20,655 bases of DNA from NCBI GenBank assembly GCA_048498315.1, contig JBEHYF010000092.1, forward strand, positions 1-20,655, written 5' to 3'. The stretch is from Actinoallomurus sp048498315 (GTDB taxonomy: Bacteria > Actinomycetota > Actinomycetes > Streptosporangiales > Streptosporangiaceae). Below are positions 6,314 through 13,473 of the stretch, one piece after another (position 1 is the first letter of the stretch; every line of letters starts with the position of its first letter). The notes under the pieces were generated by a model. That model searched no databases and was not told the origin of the DNA. It saw only the letters and a list, made by a program, of their open reading frames with translations. The position numbers and the translations under genes were made by a program.

Positions 6314-8089
6314 GTGGCGCAGGACATGCTCGCCGAGAAGGCCCCCGAGGTCGCCGGGCGCGGCCGGGCGAGACGGATCCCTCCCTGGCTGCCGCGGCCC
6401 GTCCTCGTGGTCCTGGCCGGCCTGCTGCTGGCCGCCGCGTTCCCGCCGTTCGGCCGGTGGCCGCTGGCCCCGGTGTCCGCGGCGATGCTCGCGCTGGCCA
6501 CCCGCGGACGCGGCCTGCGGGCCGCGACCGGGCTGGGCTATCTGTACGGGCTGGCGTTCTCCTTTCCGCTGTATGAGGGGCTGCGGCCGGTCGGCATCGA
6601 CGCGTGGGTGGCGCTGAGCCTCTTCGAGGCGCTGTACTTCGCACCGCTGGGCACCGGCCTGGCGTTGGTGGCCCGCCTGCGCGGCTGGCCCGTGTGGACG
6701 GCGGGGCTGTGGATCGCCGAGGAGTTCGTCCGCGGGCGGGTGCCGTTCGGGGGATTCCCGTGGGGTCGGCTGGGGTTCAGCCAGACGGCGTCGCCGTTCA
6801 CCGGGTACGCGCCGCTGGGCGGCGTCCCGCTGGTCGGGTTCGTGACCGCGCTGGCGGGCGGGCTGCTCGCGGTCGCGGTCATCGCCGGTGCGCAGGCGTG
6901 GCGCGGCCGGCCCGCCGCCCTCGCGCGCGTCCAGGGCAGGGACGAGCGCCCGGCGGTCCCGGTCGCCGCGGCGGACACGGTGGATGCGACTGATGCGGCC
7001 AGCGTGGTCGGCGCGGCCGGCGCCGGCGCCGGCGCCTGGGGAGAGTCGGCCGGGCCCGCCGCCGGCCCGCCGGAGCGCTCCGGGAGCGCCGGCGTGGCCG
7101 CCGGGGGAGCGGCGCGGCGGCTGGCCCGGCGCGCGGTCGCGGCCCTGGCCGGCGTGGCGGTGCTGGCGCTCGCCGGGCTGCTGGTGCCGCGGCCGGCGAC
7201 GGGCCGCCCGGTCACCGTCGCGGTGGTGCAGGGCAACGTGCCCCGCGCCGGACTGGACTTCCTCGGCCAGCGCGCCGCCGTCCTGAACAACCACGTGCGG
7301 GAGACCGAGCGGCTGGCCCAGGAGGTCCGCGCCGGCCAGGTGCCGCGCCCGAACATCGTGATCTGGCCGGAGAACTCCAGCGACCTGGATCCCTACCGGG
7401 ACCCGCAGGCGCGGGCGCTGATCGACACGGCGGTCCGCGACATCGGCGTGCCGGTCCTCGTCGGCGCGGTCGTCGACCACGGCGACGGCGAGCACGTGGA
7501 GAACCGCGGCATCGTCTGGAGCCCGGAGACGGGGCCGGGCGCCTACTACGTCAAGCGGCACCCGCTGCCGTTCGGCGAGTACATCCCGATCTTCCGGGGC
7601 CTGCTGCGAAAGTTCATCACCCGTTTCGACCAGGTCGGCGAGTTCGTCAAGGGGCGTTGGCGCGGCGCCCTTCGGCTCGGTCCGGTGAAGATCGGAGATG
7701 TGATCTGTTTCGAGGTCGCCTACGACGGGCTCGTGCGCGACGTCGCAGGCGAGCCGCTGCTGGTCGTCCAGACCAACAACGCCACGTTCGGCCACACCAG
7801 CCTGCCGCCGCAGCAGTTCGCCATGTCGCGGCTGCGCGCGGTCGAGCACGGCCGCACCGTGCTGGTCGCCTCCACGAGCGGGATCAGCGGCATCATCGCC
7901 CCGGACGGGCGGGTGCTGGATGAGTCAAAGGAATTCACCCCGGACGTTCAGGTCGAGCGCGTACCGCTGCGTACCTCACGTACGCTTACTGATCGTCTCG
8001 GCGCCGCGCCGGAGTGGGTGATGGCGCTGTGCGGGGTCGCGGCCGCGGCCGTCGCCGTCTGGAGGACACGCACGAGCGGGAGGACCTGA
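6314..8089 (+). CDS. lnt: Apolipoprotein N-acyltransferase
   Basis: This 591-residue integral membrane enzyme adds the third acyl chain to the N-terminal cysteine of lipoproteins at the outer face of the cytoplasmic membrane. Hydrophobic segments occupy about residues 28-205, and a C-terminal membrane anchor is at about 570-585. Between them is the nitrilase-type domain with all three expected catalytic residues: E353 in WPEN, K414 in YVKRH and C465 in ICFEV. A roughly 60-residue Ala/Gly-rich insertion sits at about 210-270, before the last transmembrane helix preceding the nitrilase domain. The GTG at 6314 is chosen because GAGGAG lies 4 bases upstream; an ATG at 6326 is the alternative. ppm1 begins 3 bases after the stop. 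In Mycobacterium tuberculosis the two functions are fused in one protein; here they are separate. Confidence 0.93.
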   Translation: MAQDMLAEKAPEVAGRGRARRIPPWLPRPVLVVLAGLLLAAAFPPFGRWPLAPVSAAMLALATRGRGLRAATGLGYLYGLAFSFPLYEGLRPVGIDAWVALSLFEALYFAPLGTGLALVARLRGWPVWTAGLWIAEEFVRGRVPFGGFPWGRLGFSQTASPFTGYAPLGGVPLVGFVTALAGGLLAVAVIAGAQAWRGRPAALARVQGRDERPAVPVAAADTVDATDAASVVGAAGAGAGAWGESAGPAAGPPERSGSAGVAAGGAARRLARRAVAALAGVAVLALAGLLVPRPATGRPVTVAVVQGNVPRAGLDFLGQRAAVLNNHVRETERLAQEVRAGQVPRPNIVIWPENSSDLDPYRDPQARALIDTAVRDIGVPVLVGAVVDHGDGEHVENRGIVWSPETGPGAYYVKRHPLPFGEYIPIFRGLLRKFITRFDQVGEFVKGRWRGALRLGPVKIGDVICFEVAYDGLVRDVAGEPLLVVQTNNATFGHTSLPPQQFAMSRLRAVEHGRTVLVASTSGISGIIAPDGRVLDESKEFTPDVQVERVPLRTSRTLTDRLGAAPEWVMALCGVAAAAVAVWRTRTSGRT

Positions 8090-8092
8090 CCG

Positions 8093-8845
8093 ATGGGGAA
8101 GACCGACGGCATCGGACGGGTGCTCGTGATCATCCCGACCTACAACGAGCGGGAGAACGTCGAGACGATCGTCGGCCGGGTCCGCGCGGCGGTGCCGGAG
8201 GCCGACGTCCTCGTCGCCGATGACAACAGCCCCGACGGCACCGGCGAGATCGCCGATCGGCTCGCGGCGGGCGACGAGCGCGTCCACGTGCTGCACCGGC
8301 CGGGCAAGCAGGGGCTCGGCGCCGCCTACATCGCCGGGTTCCGCTGGGGCATGGAGCACGGCTTCGACGTGCTCGTCGAGATGGACGCCGACGGCTCGCA
8401 CCAGCCGGAGGAACTGCCGCGGCTGCTGAGCGCGCTGGATGCCGCCGACCTGGTGATCGGCTCCCGGTGGGTCCGCGGCGGCCGGGTGGAGAACTGGCCG
8501 AAGAACCGCGAGGTGCTCTCGCGCGGCGCGAACATCTACTCGCGGGTCATGCTCGCCATCCCGGTGCACGACGCGACCGGCGGCTACCGCGCGTACCGCG
8601 CCACCACCCTGCAGAAGATCGGCATCGACGATGTCGCGTCGCAGGGTTACTGCTTCCAGGTGGACCTGACGCTGCGCACCGTGCGGTCCGGGCTGCGGGT
8701 GACCGAGGTCCCGATCACGTTCGTCGAGCGCACCCACGGCGTGTCGAAGATGAGCCGCTCGATCATCCTGGAGGCGTTCTGGCGGGTCGCCCAGTGGGGC
8801 CTGGAGCGCTGGCTGGGCCGCCTGCGGGGCGCGGAACGCCGCTGA
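8093..8845 (+). CDS. ppm1: Polyprenol monophosphomannose synthase (GT2 family)
   Basis: The 250-residue enzyme transfers mannose from GDP-mannose to polyprenol phosphate, giving the lipid donor for protein O-mannosylation and lipoglycan synthesis. It has GT-A family 2 features: IIPTYNERENVE (13-24), DDNSPDGTG (43-51) and the metal-binding DAD at 98-100 within MDADGSHQPEELP. A GSRW segment follows. There is no C-terminal membrane domain, so it resembles the soluble bacterial and mycobacterial form, which relies on a membrane partner. It lies 3 bases downstream of lnt, and GGGAGG just before the lnt stop serves as ribosome-binding site. Lnt and Ppm act together on secreted lipoproteins, so a functional pairing is likely. 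Confidence 0.93.
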   Translation: MGKTDGIGRVLVIIPTYNERENVETIVGRVRAAVPEADVLVADDNSPDGTGEIADRLAAGDERVHVLHRPGKQGLGAAYIAGFRWGMEHGFDVLVEMDADGSHQPEELPRLLSALDAADLVIGSRWVRGGRVENWPKNREVLSRGANIYSRVMLAIPVHDATGGYRAYRATTLQKIGIDDVASQGYCFQVDLTLRTVRSGLRVTEVPITFVERTHGVSKMSRSIILEAFWRVAQWGLERWLGRLRGAERR

Positions 8846-8880
8846 GCCGCCGGCGATCGCGCGGTGTCCGGCCATTCGCG

Positions 8881-8908
8881 GCCGCCGTGCGGCGCGCCGC
8901 CGTGCGGC
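8881..8908. repeat. 13-bp direct repeat pair downstream of ppm1
   Basis: The unit gccgccgtgcggc occurs at 8881-8893 and 8896-8908, separated by two bases (15-bp period). The junction forms the palindrome GCGGCGCGCCGC. It may fold into a hairpin after ppm1, but it is not a clean terminator. Confidence 0.5.
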
Positions 8909-9058
8909 CGAGCCCGGAGCCGGGTGGCTGCGGCACGTTCCCGCCGGGCGGAGATACCTGGCCTTCCGCGGCCCGGTGGCGCCACGCGTGCCGGTCGGCA
9001 CGCGTCGTACGGGGTGGTGTGGCGGGGCGTGGCCGCGCCGTCCCAGGACGGCGGGCGG

Positions 9059-9150
9059 TGCTCCTCCTGGACCGACCCGGGGCGGAAGGACGTCCAGCGG
9101 ACCTACACCGCCGAGAACGTGATCCGCCTGCGGCGGCACGCACCGGCGCC
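9059..9150 (+). pseudogene. Remnant resembling the isocitrate lyase N-terminus
   Basis: In one forward frame a short stretch reads W-TDPGRKDVQRTYTAENVIRLR. This matches the conserved opening of actinobacterial isocitrate lyase. The Mycobacterium tuberculosis enzyme, from memory, has W-D-T-N-P-R-W-K-D-V-T-R-T-Y-S-A-E-D-V-V-A-L. About 13 of 22 positions agree, including the KDV-x-RTY-x-AE-x-V core. Homology stops within about 15 codons on either side: there is no start region, no catalytic KKCGH motif and no room for a 430-residue enzyme before the next gene. It is best read as a leftover of a deleted aceA. A chance match is possible but unlikely for this pattern. Confidence 0.5.
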
Positions 9151-9179
9151 GACCGCACCGCCGGCGGGCCGGGGAGGGC

Positions 9180-9641
9180 TCAGTCGGCGTAGGCGCGGCA
9201 GGTGGCGTCGCCTCCCAGGGCGATGACGGTGAGGTGGTCGAGGGACCGCACGCCCTTGATGAGCAGTGTGCGGGGAGCGTGCGCCGCGGTGAAGGTGTAG
9301 GTCACCCCGGATGTGCCCGGGTCGCCGGTCACGGGGTTGTCGTCGCGGTCGTCGGCCTCGAAGTTCAGCTTCACCGGCGCCGTGGCGACCTGCGCGCTGA
9401 TCTGGACGCCGGCGGCGGTGAGCCGGTAGGACACGGTCTGGCAGGTGCCGGCGCCGGCCTCGCCGCGCGGCGAGCCGCTCGGCAGCGGCCCGGCGTCCGT
9501 CCCGTCCGCCGGGCCGCCGGATGGGGCGGACACCGCGCCGGACGCGGCCGTGCCGTGGTGCGCCGATCCGCCGCCGCATCCGGCCAGGCTCATCCCGGTC
9601 AGGCCGGCCAGGGCGGCGAGGGCGAGCGCGGGGGTACGCAC
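9180..9641 (-). CDS. Small secreted lipoprotein, function unknown
   Basis: The 153-residue product begins with a lipoprotein signal peptide: a short basic start, a hydrophobic stretch, then lipobox LAGC with C22 as the lipidated residue. A Gly/Ser/Ala/Pro-rich linker follows to about residue 62. The rest is a compact beta-rich domain of about 90 residues with two cysteines near its ends (in GTCQT and ATCRAY) that may form a disulfide. I do not recognise the domain. The GTG at 9641 is chosen because it has AGGAG 7 bases upstream and directly precedes the signal peptide. A longer frame extends upstream but would bury the signal. It would be a substrate for the Lgt/LspA/Lnt pathway, whose lnt is nearby. 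Confidence 0.75.
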   Translation of the reverse strand: MRTPALALAALAGLTGMSLAGCGGGSAHHGTAASGAVSAPSGGPADGTDAGPLPSGSPRGEAGAGTCQTVSYRLTAAGVQISAQVATAPVKLNFEADDRDDNPVTGDPGTSGVTYTFTAAHAPRTLLIKGVRSLDHLTVIALGGDATCRAYAD

Positions 9642-9786
9642 GGTGCACTCCTGGAAAAGGTCGTCGGGGAACGGGCGGCGATGCCGCGGCGCCCGTGGCG
9701 GGTCGTGTCCGTCCGCGGCGGGGTCGCCGGGGAAACTCTGCTGTCCCGGCGGGCCCGGCGCAAACGGACACGCCGCGGCAACACCG

Positions 9787-10752
9787 TCAACGCGGATCTT
9801 CCCGGCGTACGTCCTGGGGTCGCCTGTCCGGGCGCAGGCCGCGCCAGCTCGGATGCCGGAGGACGCCGTCGCACGTCCACTCGCCGTAGGCGACCTCGCC
9901 GACGAGGACGGGCTCGACCCAGCGGGCGCGGCGTTCGACCTCGCGTGGCACGCCGGCCGGGAAGGGATCCGTGTCGCGGGCGAGCGGAGCCAGCGTGCGG
10001 GCGAGGCCGGCCAGCGACGCCTCGGTGAAGCCGGTGCCGACGTTGCCGGCGTAGCGCAGCCGGCCCTGCCGGTCGGGCACACCGAGGATCAGGGAGCCGA
10101 TCATGTCGATGCGGCGGCCCGCCCCGGGCAGCCACCCGGCGATGACGACCTCCTGGTGCCGGACGTTCTTCACCTTGATCCAGGGGCCGCGCCGGCCGGG
10201 ATGGTAGCGGGAGGCCAGGGGCTTGCCGACGACGCCCTCCAGGCCCTGCGCGAGACTCGCCTCCAGTACCGCGCCGCCGTTGCCACGCCACCATGGCGGC
10301 GTCCGGATCGGCTCCAGGTCCAGGCCGAGATCCTCCAGCCGGGCCCGGCGTTCGGTGTAGGGCAGCGCCAGCAGCGACTCTCCGCCCAGGTGCATCAGGT
10401 CGAACAGGTAGTAGTGCACAGGGACCGACCGCACCAGCCGGCCGGTGGGATGCCGGACGTGCATGCGCGACTGCAGGCGGCCGAAGCTCGGCCGGCCGCC
10501 GTCCAGCGCGACGATCTCACCGTCCAGGATGGCTGGGCGGTCCAGCCTGCGGGCCAGCACGGCCAGCTCCGGGTAGGAGGCGGCCATGTCCTTGTCGTTG
10601 CGCGACAGCAGCCGCAACCGCCCGGCCTCGGCATAGGCGACGGCGCGTACGCCGTCCCACTTCAGCTCCCAGCCGTAGCGTTCCTCGTCGGCCGGCAGTT
10701 CCCGTCTCGGCTGCGCCATCATGGGCCGCACGAGACGTGGCAGCAGGGCCAT
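9787..10752 (-). CDS. ATP-dependent DNA ligase (LigD ligase-domain / LigC type)
   Basis: The 321-residue enzyme is a stand-alone ATP-dependent ligase with the nucleotidyltransferase and OB domains of bacterial non-homologous end-joining ligases. Motif I is KWDGVR (31-36), with K31 as the adenylated lysine. DGEIVALD (motif II region), YYLFDLMHL (motif III), EGVVGKP (motif IV) and WIKVKN (motif V) follow in order. The C-terminus ends in a typical HPSWRGLRPDR-P-DVR tail. It has no polymerase or nuclease domain, so it resembles the C-terminal part of LigD or a LigC-type backup ligase. No ku gene is in the window. The ATG at 10752 follows a G-rich ribosome-binding sequence; an in-frame GTG lies further upstream. 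Confidence 0.87.
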   Translation of the reverse strand: MALLPRLVRPMMAQPRRELPADEERYGWELKWDGVRAVAYAEAGRLRLLSRNDKDMAASYPELAVLARRLDRPAILDGEIVALDGGRPSFGRLQSRMHVRHPTGRLVRSVPVHYYLFDLMHLGGESLLALPYTERRARLEDLGLDLEPIRTPPWWRGNGGAVLEASLAQGLEGVVGKPLASRYHPGRRGPWIKVKNVRHQEVVIAGWLPGAGRRIDMIGSLILGVPDRQGRLRYAGNVGTGFTEASLAGLARTLAPLARDTDPFPAGVPREVERRARWVEPVLVGEVAYGEWTCDGVLRHPSWRGLRPDRRPQDVRREDPR

Positions 10753-10817
10753 TCCCGAACCCCCCGGGATGTGACCGGCCTGGGGCTGGACGGCGTGCGG
10801 GGGGTTCGGCGGTGGAC

Positions 10818-11102
10818 TCAGCCGACCGGCATGGTCTCCTTGGCGCGGTGCTTGAGCCTTTCGACCTTCTCGTGCGGGCGCTCCTCGCCCCACTCCTCCT
10901 CTATGCGCATCGCGACGCCGAGCGCGAAGAACGTCGGCGCCCATTCGCCGACGAAGATCCCCCAGCGGTCGGCGCGGCTGATACCGGCGCGCTCCGTGCC
11001 CAACGAGATAGCCCACGTCGCCATCGACGCGGCGATCGACGCGATGCCCGCCATGTACAGCATGTCGGAGCTGATTCCGGCGCGGCGCATGAGCTTGATC
11101 AT
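10818..11102 (-). CDS. Small membrane protein, function unknown
   Basis: The 94-residue protein has two probable membrane segments (about residues 14-33 and 50-64). An acidic/basic tail, rich in Glu, Lys and Arg, follows. The phrase GISRADRWGIFVGEWAPTFFALG looks familiar from uncharacterised actinobacterial proteins, but I know no function. The ATG has a strong GGGGGGA ribosome-binding sequence 5 bases upstream. The start overlaps by 4 bases (ATGA) the stop of the degraded permease frame upstream, which may be a relic of a former operon. Confidence 0.7.
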   Translation of the reverse strand: MIKLMRRAGISSDMLYMAGIASIAASMATWAISLGTERAGISRADRWGIFVGEWAPTFFALGVAMRIEEEWGEERPHEKVERLKHRAKETMPVG

Positions 11103-11473
11103 CTAAGTCCCCCCATAACTGTGGTTTCCCCCAGCACTGATGGCGTTACCCGGCGGTGCGGCGGCCACGCGGCCCACCCCGTCAAATCACCACCAACCGT
11201 GCCGTTGCGGTGGTACGGGGGCGGCTTCGCGGTGTCGACGAACGTGTCCGACAGGAACACCAGCGGGAAGATCGCGACGGTGCCGATGGTGTTGAACACC
11301 TCCGGGGTGCGGAGCGAGAGCGCGACCGTCACGGTCGGCCACGACAGCGCGTAGGAGAACAGCAGACGCAACGCGAAGCGTGGTGCCGGGCGGCCCGGAC
11401 GGCTGCCTGACCCCGTGGTCCAGGCGGGAGTCCGGCACCGTGGCGGTGTCACTCGCAGAAACCTTAATTTCAC
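11099..11473 (-). pseudogene. Decayed DrrB-like ABC-2 transporter permease remnant
   Basis: This 124-codon frame has a GTG start. A convincing permease piece lies only at 11228-11380: RLLFSYALSW, then SLRTPEVFNTIG, then FPLVFLSDTFVDT. That order is typical of the C-terminal half of DrrB-type (ABC-2) exporters, where a Leu-x-x-Pro-Glu helix is followed by FPLxFxSxxFV. The N-terminal 100 or more residues are missing, the usual TMPGWLQ segment is absent after DT, and the tail is Pro/Arg-rich without membrane helices. No partner ATPase is present. I read it as a deletion remnant of a drug-efflux operon. The frame stays open and ends overlapping the next gene, so a short expressed peptide cannot be excluded. 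Confidence 0.55.
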
Positions 11474-11502
11474 TGAAGCTGATCTTCAATACTGAAGACC
11501 GT
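11459..11502. promoter_or_regulatory. AT-rich operator-like repeats beside the permease remnant
   Basis: A short AT-rich patch read on the minus strand contains the near-palindrome CTTCAGTATTGAAG, then a second copy of the CTTCAGT half-site running into the GTG start of the remnant. TetR-family regulators of drug-efflux operons typically bind such paired sites. It is likely the surviving operator/promoter of the lost transporter; no regulator gene is adjacent. Confidence 0.4.
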
Positions 11503-11617
11503 CCACGGGGACCGAGCGCGGGGAGGCGCGGGCGCGGGGCCGCCGGGGACGCGACGCGGCCCGGGGCGGGATCCCATCGCGGCGCGAACCGGCGTGGCGG
11601 CACGTCAGAATGGAGAC

Positions 11618-12130
11618 ATGCTCCCTCCCTTCGCGCTGTTCATCGCGTTCCTGGCCGTGCCCGTGCTGGAGATCTACGTGATCATCCAGGTCGGGGAGCT
11701 GATCGGCGGCTGGCCGACGGTCGCGCTCCTGCTGGCCGAGAGCCTGCTGGGCGCCTGGATCGTGCGGCGCGAAGGACGCCGGGCGTGGCGGGCGCTGAAG
11801 CAGACCTTCGCCGGGGGCGCGCTGCCCGACCGCGAGCTGGCGGACGCCGGCCTCGTGCTGGCCGGTGGAGTGCTGCTGCTGACGCCGGGCTTCGTGACCG
11901 ACGTGGCCGGCTTCCTGTTCGTCCTGCCGTTCACGCGACCGCTCGTACGGCGGCTGCTGGCCCGTTACGTGGCGCATCGGGTGGCGGTGATGCAGCGCGG
12001 CCACGACGTGATGGCGGGCCCGCACGCAGCCCCCACCGGCACCGGGCCGGGCGGGCGGGGGCCCGGGAGCGGGCCGCGGGTGGTGCGCGGCGAGGTGATC
12101 CGGGAGGACGCCGAAGGGGAGGTGCGCTGA
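11618..12130 (+). CDS. fxsA: FxsA family membrane protein
   Basis: The 170-residue protein matches FxsA, a small cytoplasmic-membrane protein named for relief of phage T7 F-exclusion in E. coli and of unknown role in actinomycetes. The conserved start is a hydrophobic segment ending in VPVLEIYVIIQVGELIG (about 10-26). A second hydrophobic helix leads to GAWIVRREGRRA, and a third region reads LLLTPGFVTDVAGFLFVLPFTRPLVRR (about 88-114). The last 45 residues are a Gly/Pro-rich cytoplasmic tail. The ATG at 11618 is chosen by family alignment. Its GGAG is only 2 bases away, so a GTG at 11594 remains possible. It converges with rbpA on a shared terminator. Confidence 0.88.
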   Translation: MLPPFALFIAFLAVPVLEIYVIIQVGELIGGWPTVALLLAESLLGAWIVRREGRRAWRALKQTFAGGALPDRELADAGLVLAGGVLLLTPGFVTDVAGFLFVLPFTRPLVRRLLARYVAHRVAVMQRGHDVMAGPHAAPTGTGPGGRGPGSGPRVVRGEVIREDAEGEVR

Positions 12131-12134
12131 GACG

Positions 12135-12177
12135 CGTACGGGCCGCGCCGCCGAGGGGGAGCGGCGCGGCCCGTACG
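12135..12177. terminator. Bidirectional terminator, perfect 17-bp stem
   Basis: Arms cgtacgggccgcgccgc (12135-12151) and its exact reverse complement (12161-12177) flank a 9-base loop. The hairpin begins 4 bases after the fxsA stop and ends 12 bases before the rbpA stop, so it can serve both converging genes. Confidence 0.85.
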
Positions 12178-12189
12178 GTCAGGCCTCGG

Positions 12190-12534
12190 TCAGGCGGTCT
12201 TCTTGCGCTGGGCCCGCAGCACCGCCAGGCGCTCGGCCAGCACCTCCTCCAGGTCTTCGATGGTGCGGCGTTCCATGAGCATGTCCCAGTGCGTGCGGGG
12301 CGGCTTGCCCTTCTTCGACTGGGGCATCTCACCGTCGACCATCAACGCCGTGCCGCCGCAGTTCCGGCATTCCCAGGTCATCGGCACCTCGGCCTCCGCG
12401 GCCAAGATGACCGTGAACCGGTGACCCTTCGGGCAGTCGTACGTGACCTCCTGGCGTGGGGCCAGGTCGGTGTTTCGGTCGTTCTCGTAGCTCGTGGCTC
12501 CGAGTCGGGTGCCGCGAAGTGCGCGCTCGGCCAT
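12190..12534 (-). CDS. rbpA: RNA polymerase-binding protein RbpA
   Basis: The 114-residue protein is RbpA, an actinobacteria-specific transcription factor that binds RNA polymerase and the principal sigma factor and stabilises open complexes. The N-terminal tail (about 1-26) precedes a small beta-barrel core. In the core C34, H38, C56 and C59 (CPKGH and CRNC) lie at the positions of the zinc ligands in Streptomyces RbpA. A basic linker (KKGKPPR, about 74-80) and the C-terminal sigma-interacting helix (RTIEDLEEVLAERLAVLR) follow. The ATG at 12534 has GGGAGG about 8 bases upstream. A SigR-type promoter lies just upstream, which agrees with thiol-stress control of rbpA reported in Streptomyces coelicolor. 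Confidence 0.97.
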   Translation of the reverse strand: MAERALRGTRLGATSYENDRNTDLAPRQEVTYDCPKGHRFTVILAAEAEVPMTWECRNCGGTALMVDGEMPQSKKGKPPRTHWDMLMERRTIEDLEEVLAERLAVLRAQRKKTA

Positions 12535-12573
12535 CGTGACGTGCCTCCCAGACGGCTTGCGTTCTTAGTGGGG

Positions 12574-12600
12574 AACGCCGGATACCGTGACAAGATTCCC
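12574..12600 (-). promoter_or_regulatory. SigR-type promoter of rbpA (GGGAAT-N18-GTT)
   Basis: On the minus strand GGGAAT (12600-12595) is followed after exactly 18 bases by GTT (12576-12574). This is the consensus for the thiol-stress sigma factor SigR/SigH. The GTT lies 39 bases before the rbpA start codon, leaving a short leader of about 30 bases. The match and the position are both what is expected for a genuine promoter. Confidence 0.8.
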
Positions 12601-12806
12601 CCACCGGCGCTGGTCCAACCCTGCGAGAATGGTCCGTTTCCCGGCCGTCACCGCAGGCTCGGCGTCCCCGCCGGTCCGGCCTGGCACACCCGCGCCGGAG
12701 GCCGGTTCCGCCGCCGTGTCGCGGCCGCCGTGCCGATAGGGTGCACGCCGGAGCGGGGTGGATGTCGGCGCGGCGTGCCGGCCGTGCCATTTCATGGAAG
12801 GAGATC

Positions 12807-13046
12807 ATGTCCGATCAGTACGCGGCGGTGTTCGCCCGATACGACACCGATGGGGACGGACGGCTCACCGCCGATGAGGTGACCGCGGCGATCGCCGGGA
12901 TGTTCCCGGCGGCCGAGGTGGACGATCTGTCGGGAATCGTCAACTCGCTGTTCGTCAAGTACGACGTCGATCACGACGGGCTGCTGTCGGTGACCGAGTT
13001 CGTGCCGCTGGCCGAGAACCTTCCTGAGCTCGGCGCCGGGAACTGA
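12807..13046 (+). CDS. Small two-EF-hand calcium-binding protein
   Basis: The 79-residue protein is almost entirely a pair of EF-hands. Loop 1 is residues 13-24 (DTDGDGRLTADE) and loop 2 residues 53-64 (DVDHDGLLSVTE). Both have acidic residues at positions 1, 3, 5 and 12, so both should bind Ca2+. There is no signal peptide, so it is probably a cytoplasmic calcium sensor or buffer of the CabD/calerythrin kind known in Streptomyces. The ATG at 12807 has AAGGAG 5 bases upstream. A possible -10 element, TAGGGT, lies at 12737-12742, with no clear -35. A truncated patatin gene starts 52 bases after its stop. Confidence 0.88.
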   Translation: MSDQYAAVFARYDTDGDGRLTADEVTAAIAGMFPAAEVDDLSGIVNSLFVKYDVDHDGLLSVTEFVPLAENLPELGAGN

Positions 13047-13098
13047 AACGTCCTGGTCACGCCGGCCGGGCGGCAGCCGCCGCCGGAAAGAGGAGACC

Positions 13099-13374
13099 AT
13101 GCCCGACATGCGCCTTGCGCTGGTCTTGGGCCCTGGGGGCGTCATCGGAACGGCCTGGATCGCCGGGTCGGCCGGCCGCCTGCGCGGCCGCGGCCTGGAC
13201 CTGGCCCGCGCCGACCTGATCGTCGGCACGTCGGCCGGTGCGATCGTGGGCGCCATGGTGACCGGCGGGCGTGACCTGGAGGAGCCGGCCGAGCCGCAGG
13301 ACGGCGGCGGCCTGCCCGAGCCGGAGGCCGACCCGGCCCTGCCGGCTGAGGTGTTCGCCGAGAACGGCGGCTGA
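13099..13374 (+). pseudogene. Truncated patatin-like phospholipase
   Basis: The 91-residue product has the opening of a bacterial patatin-like phospholipase. The oxyanion-hole glycine segment LGPGGVIGTAW is at about 10-20, and the nucleophile elbow GTSAG, with the catalytic Ser, is at about 43-47. Intact relatives are about 270-300 residues. Here the frame stops after a Pro/Glu-rich stretch, and the catalytic Asp (DGG/DGA motif) and the rest of the domain are missing. None of the other frames up to 13497 restore it. The ATG keeps a good GAGGAG ribosome-binding site, suggesting a recent 3' loss. A catalytically dead short protein may still be made. Confidence 0.65.
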
Positions 13375-13473
13375 ATCCGGGCCGCGTCAGGGCCGGTGCC
13401 CGGTGCCGCGGGCCGCGACGGGCAGGCGGCCGCCCCGGCGCTCACGCCGGCGTCGGAAGGCTCCCGGCGCCGT

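Noticed and set aside
6155..7849. 564-codon minus-strand frame opposite lnt
   Set aside because: It is antisense to a complete lnt with all catalytic residues; the product has no family features.
8864..9226. Complete small gene around the isocitrate-lyase-like stretch
   Set aside because: Only about 25 central codons show homology. The flanks are Arg/Pro/Gly-rich and the end overlaps the convergent lipoprotein gene, so it is treated as a remnant.
9445..11106. Long forward frame opposite the lipoprotein, ligase and membrane-protein genes
   Set aside because: It is antisense to three better supported genes, and its Arg/Ala/Gln-rich product lacks any motif.
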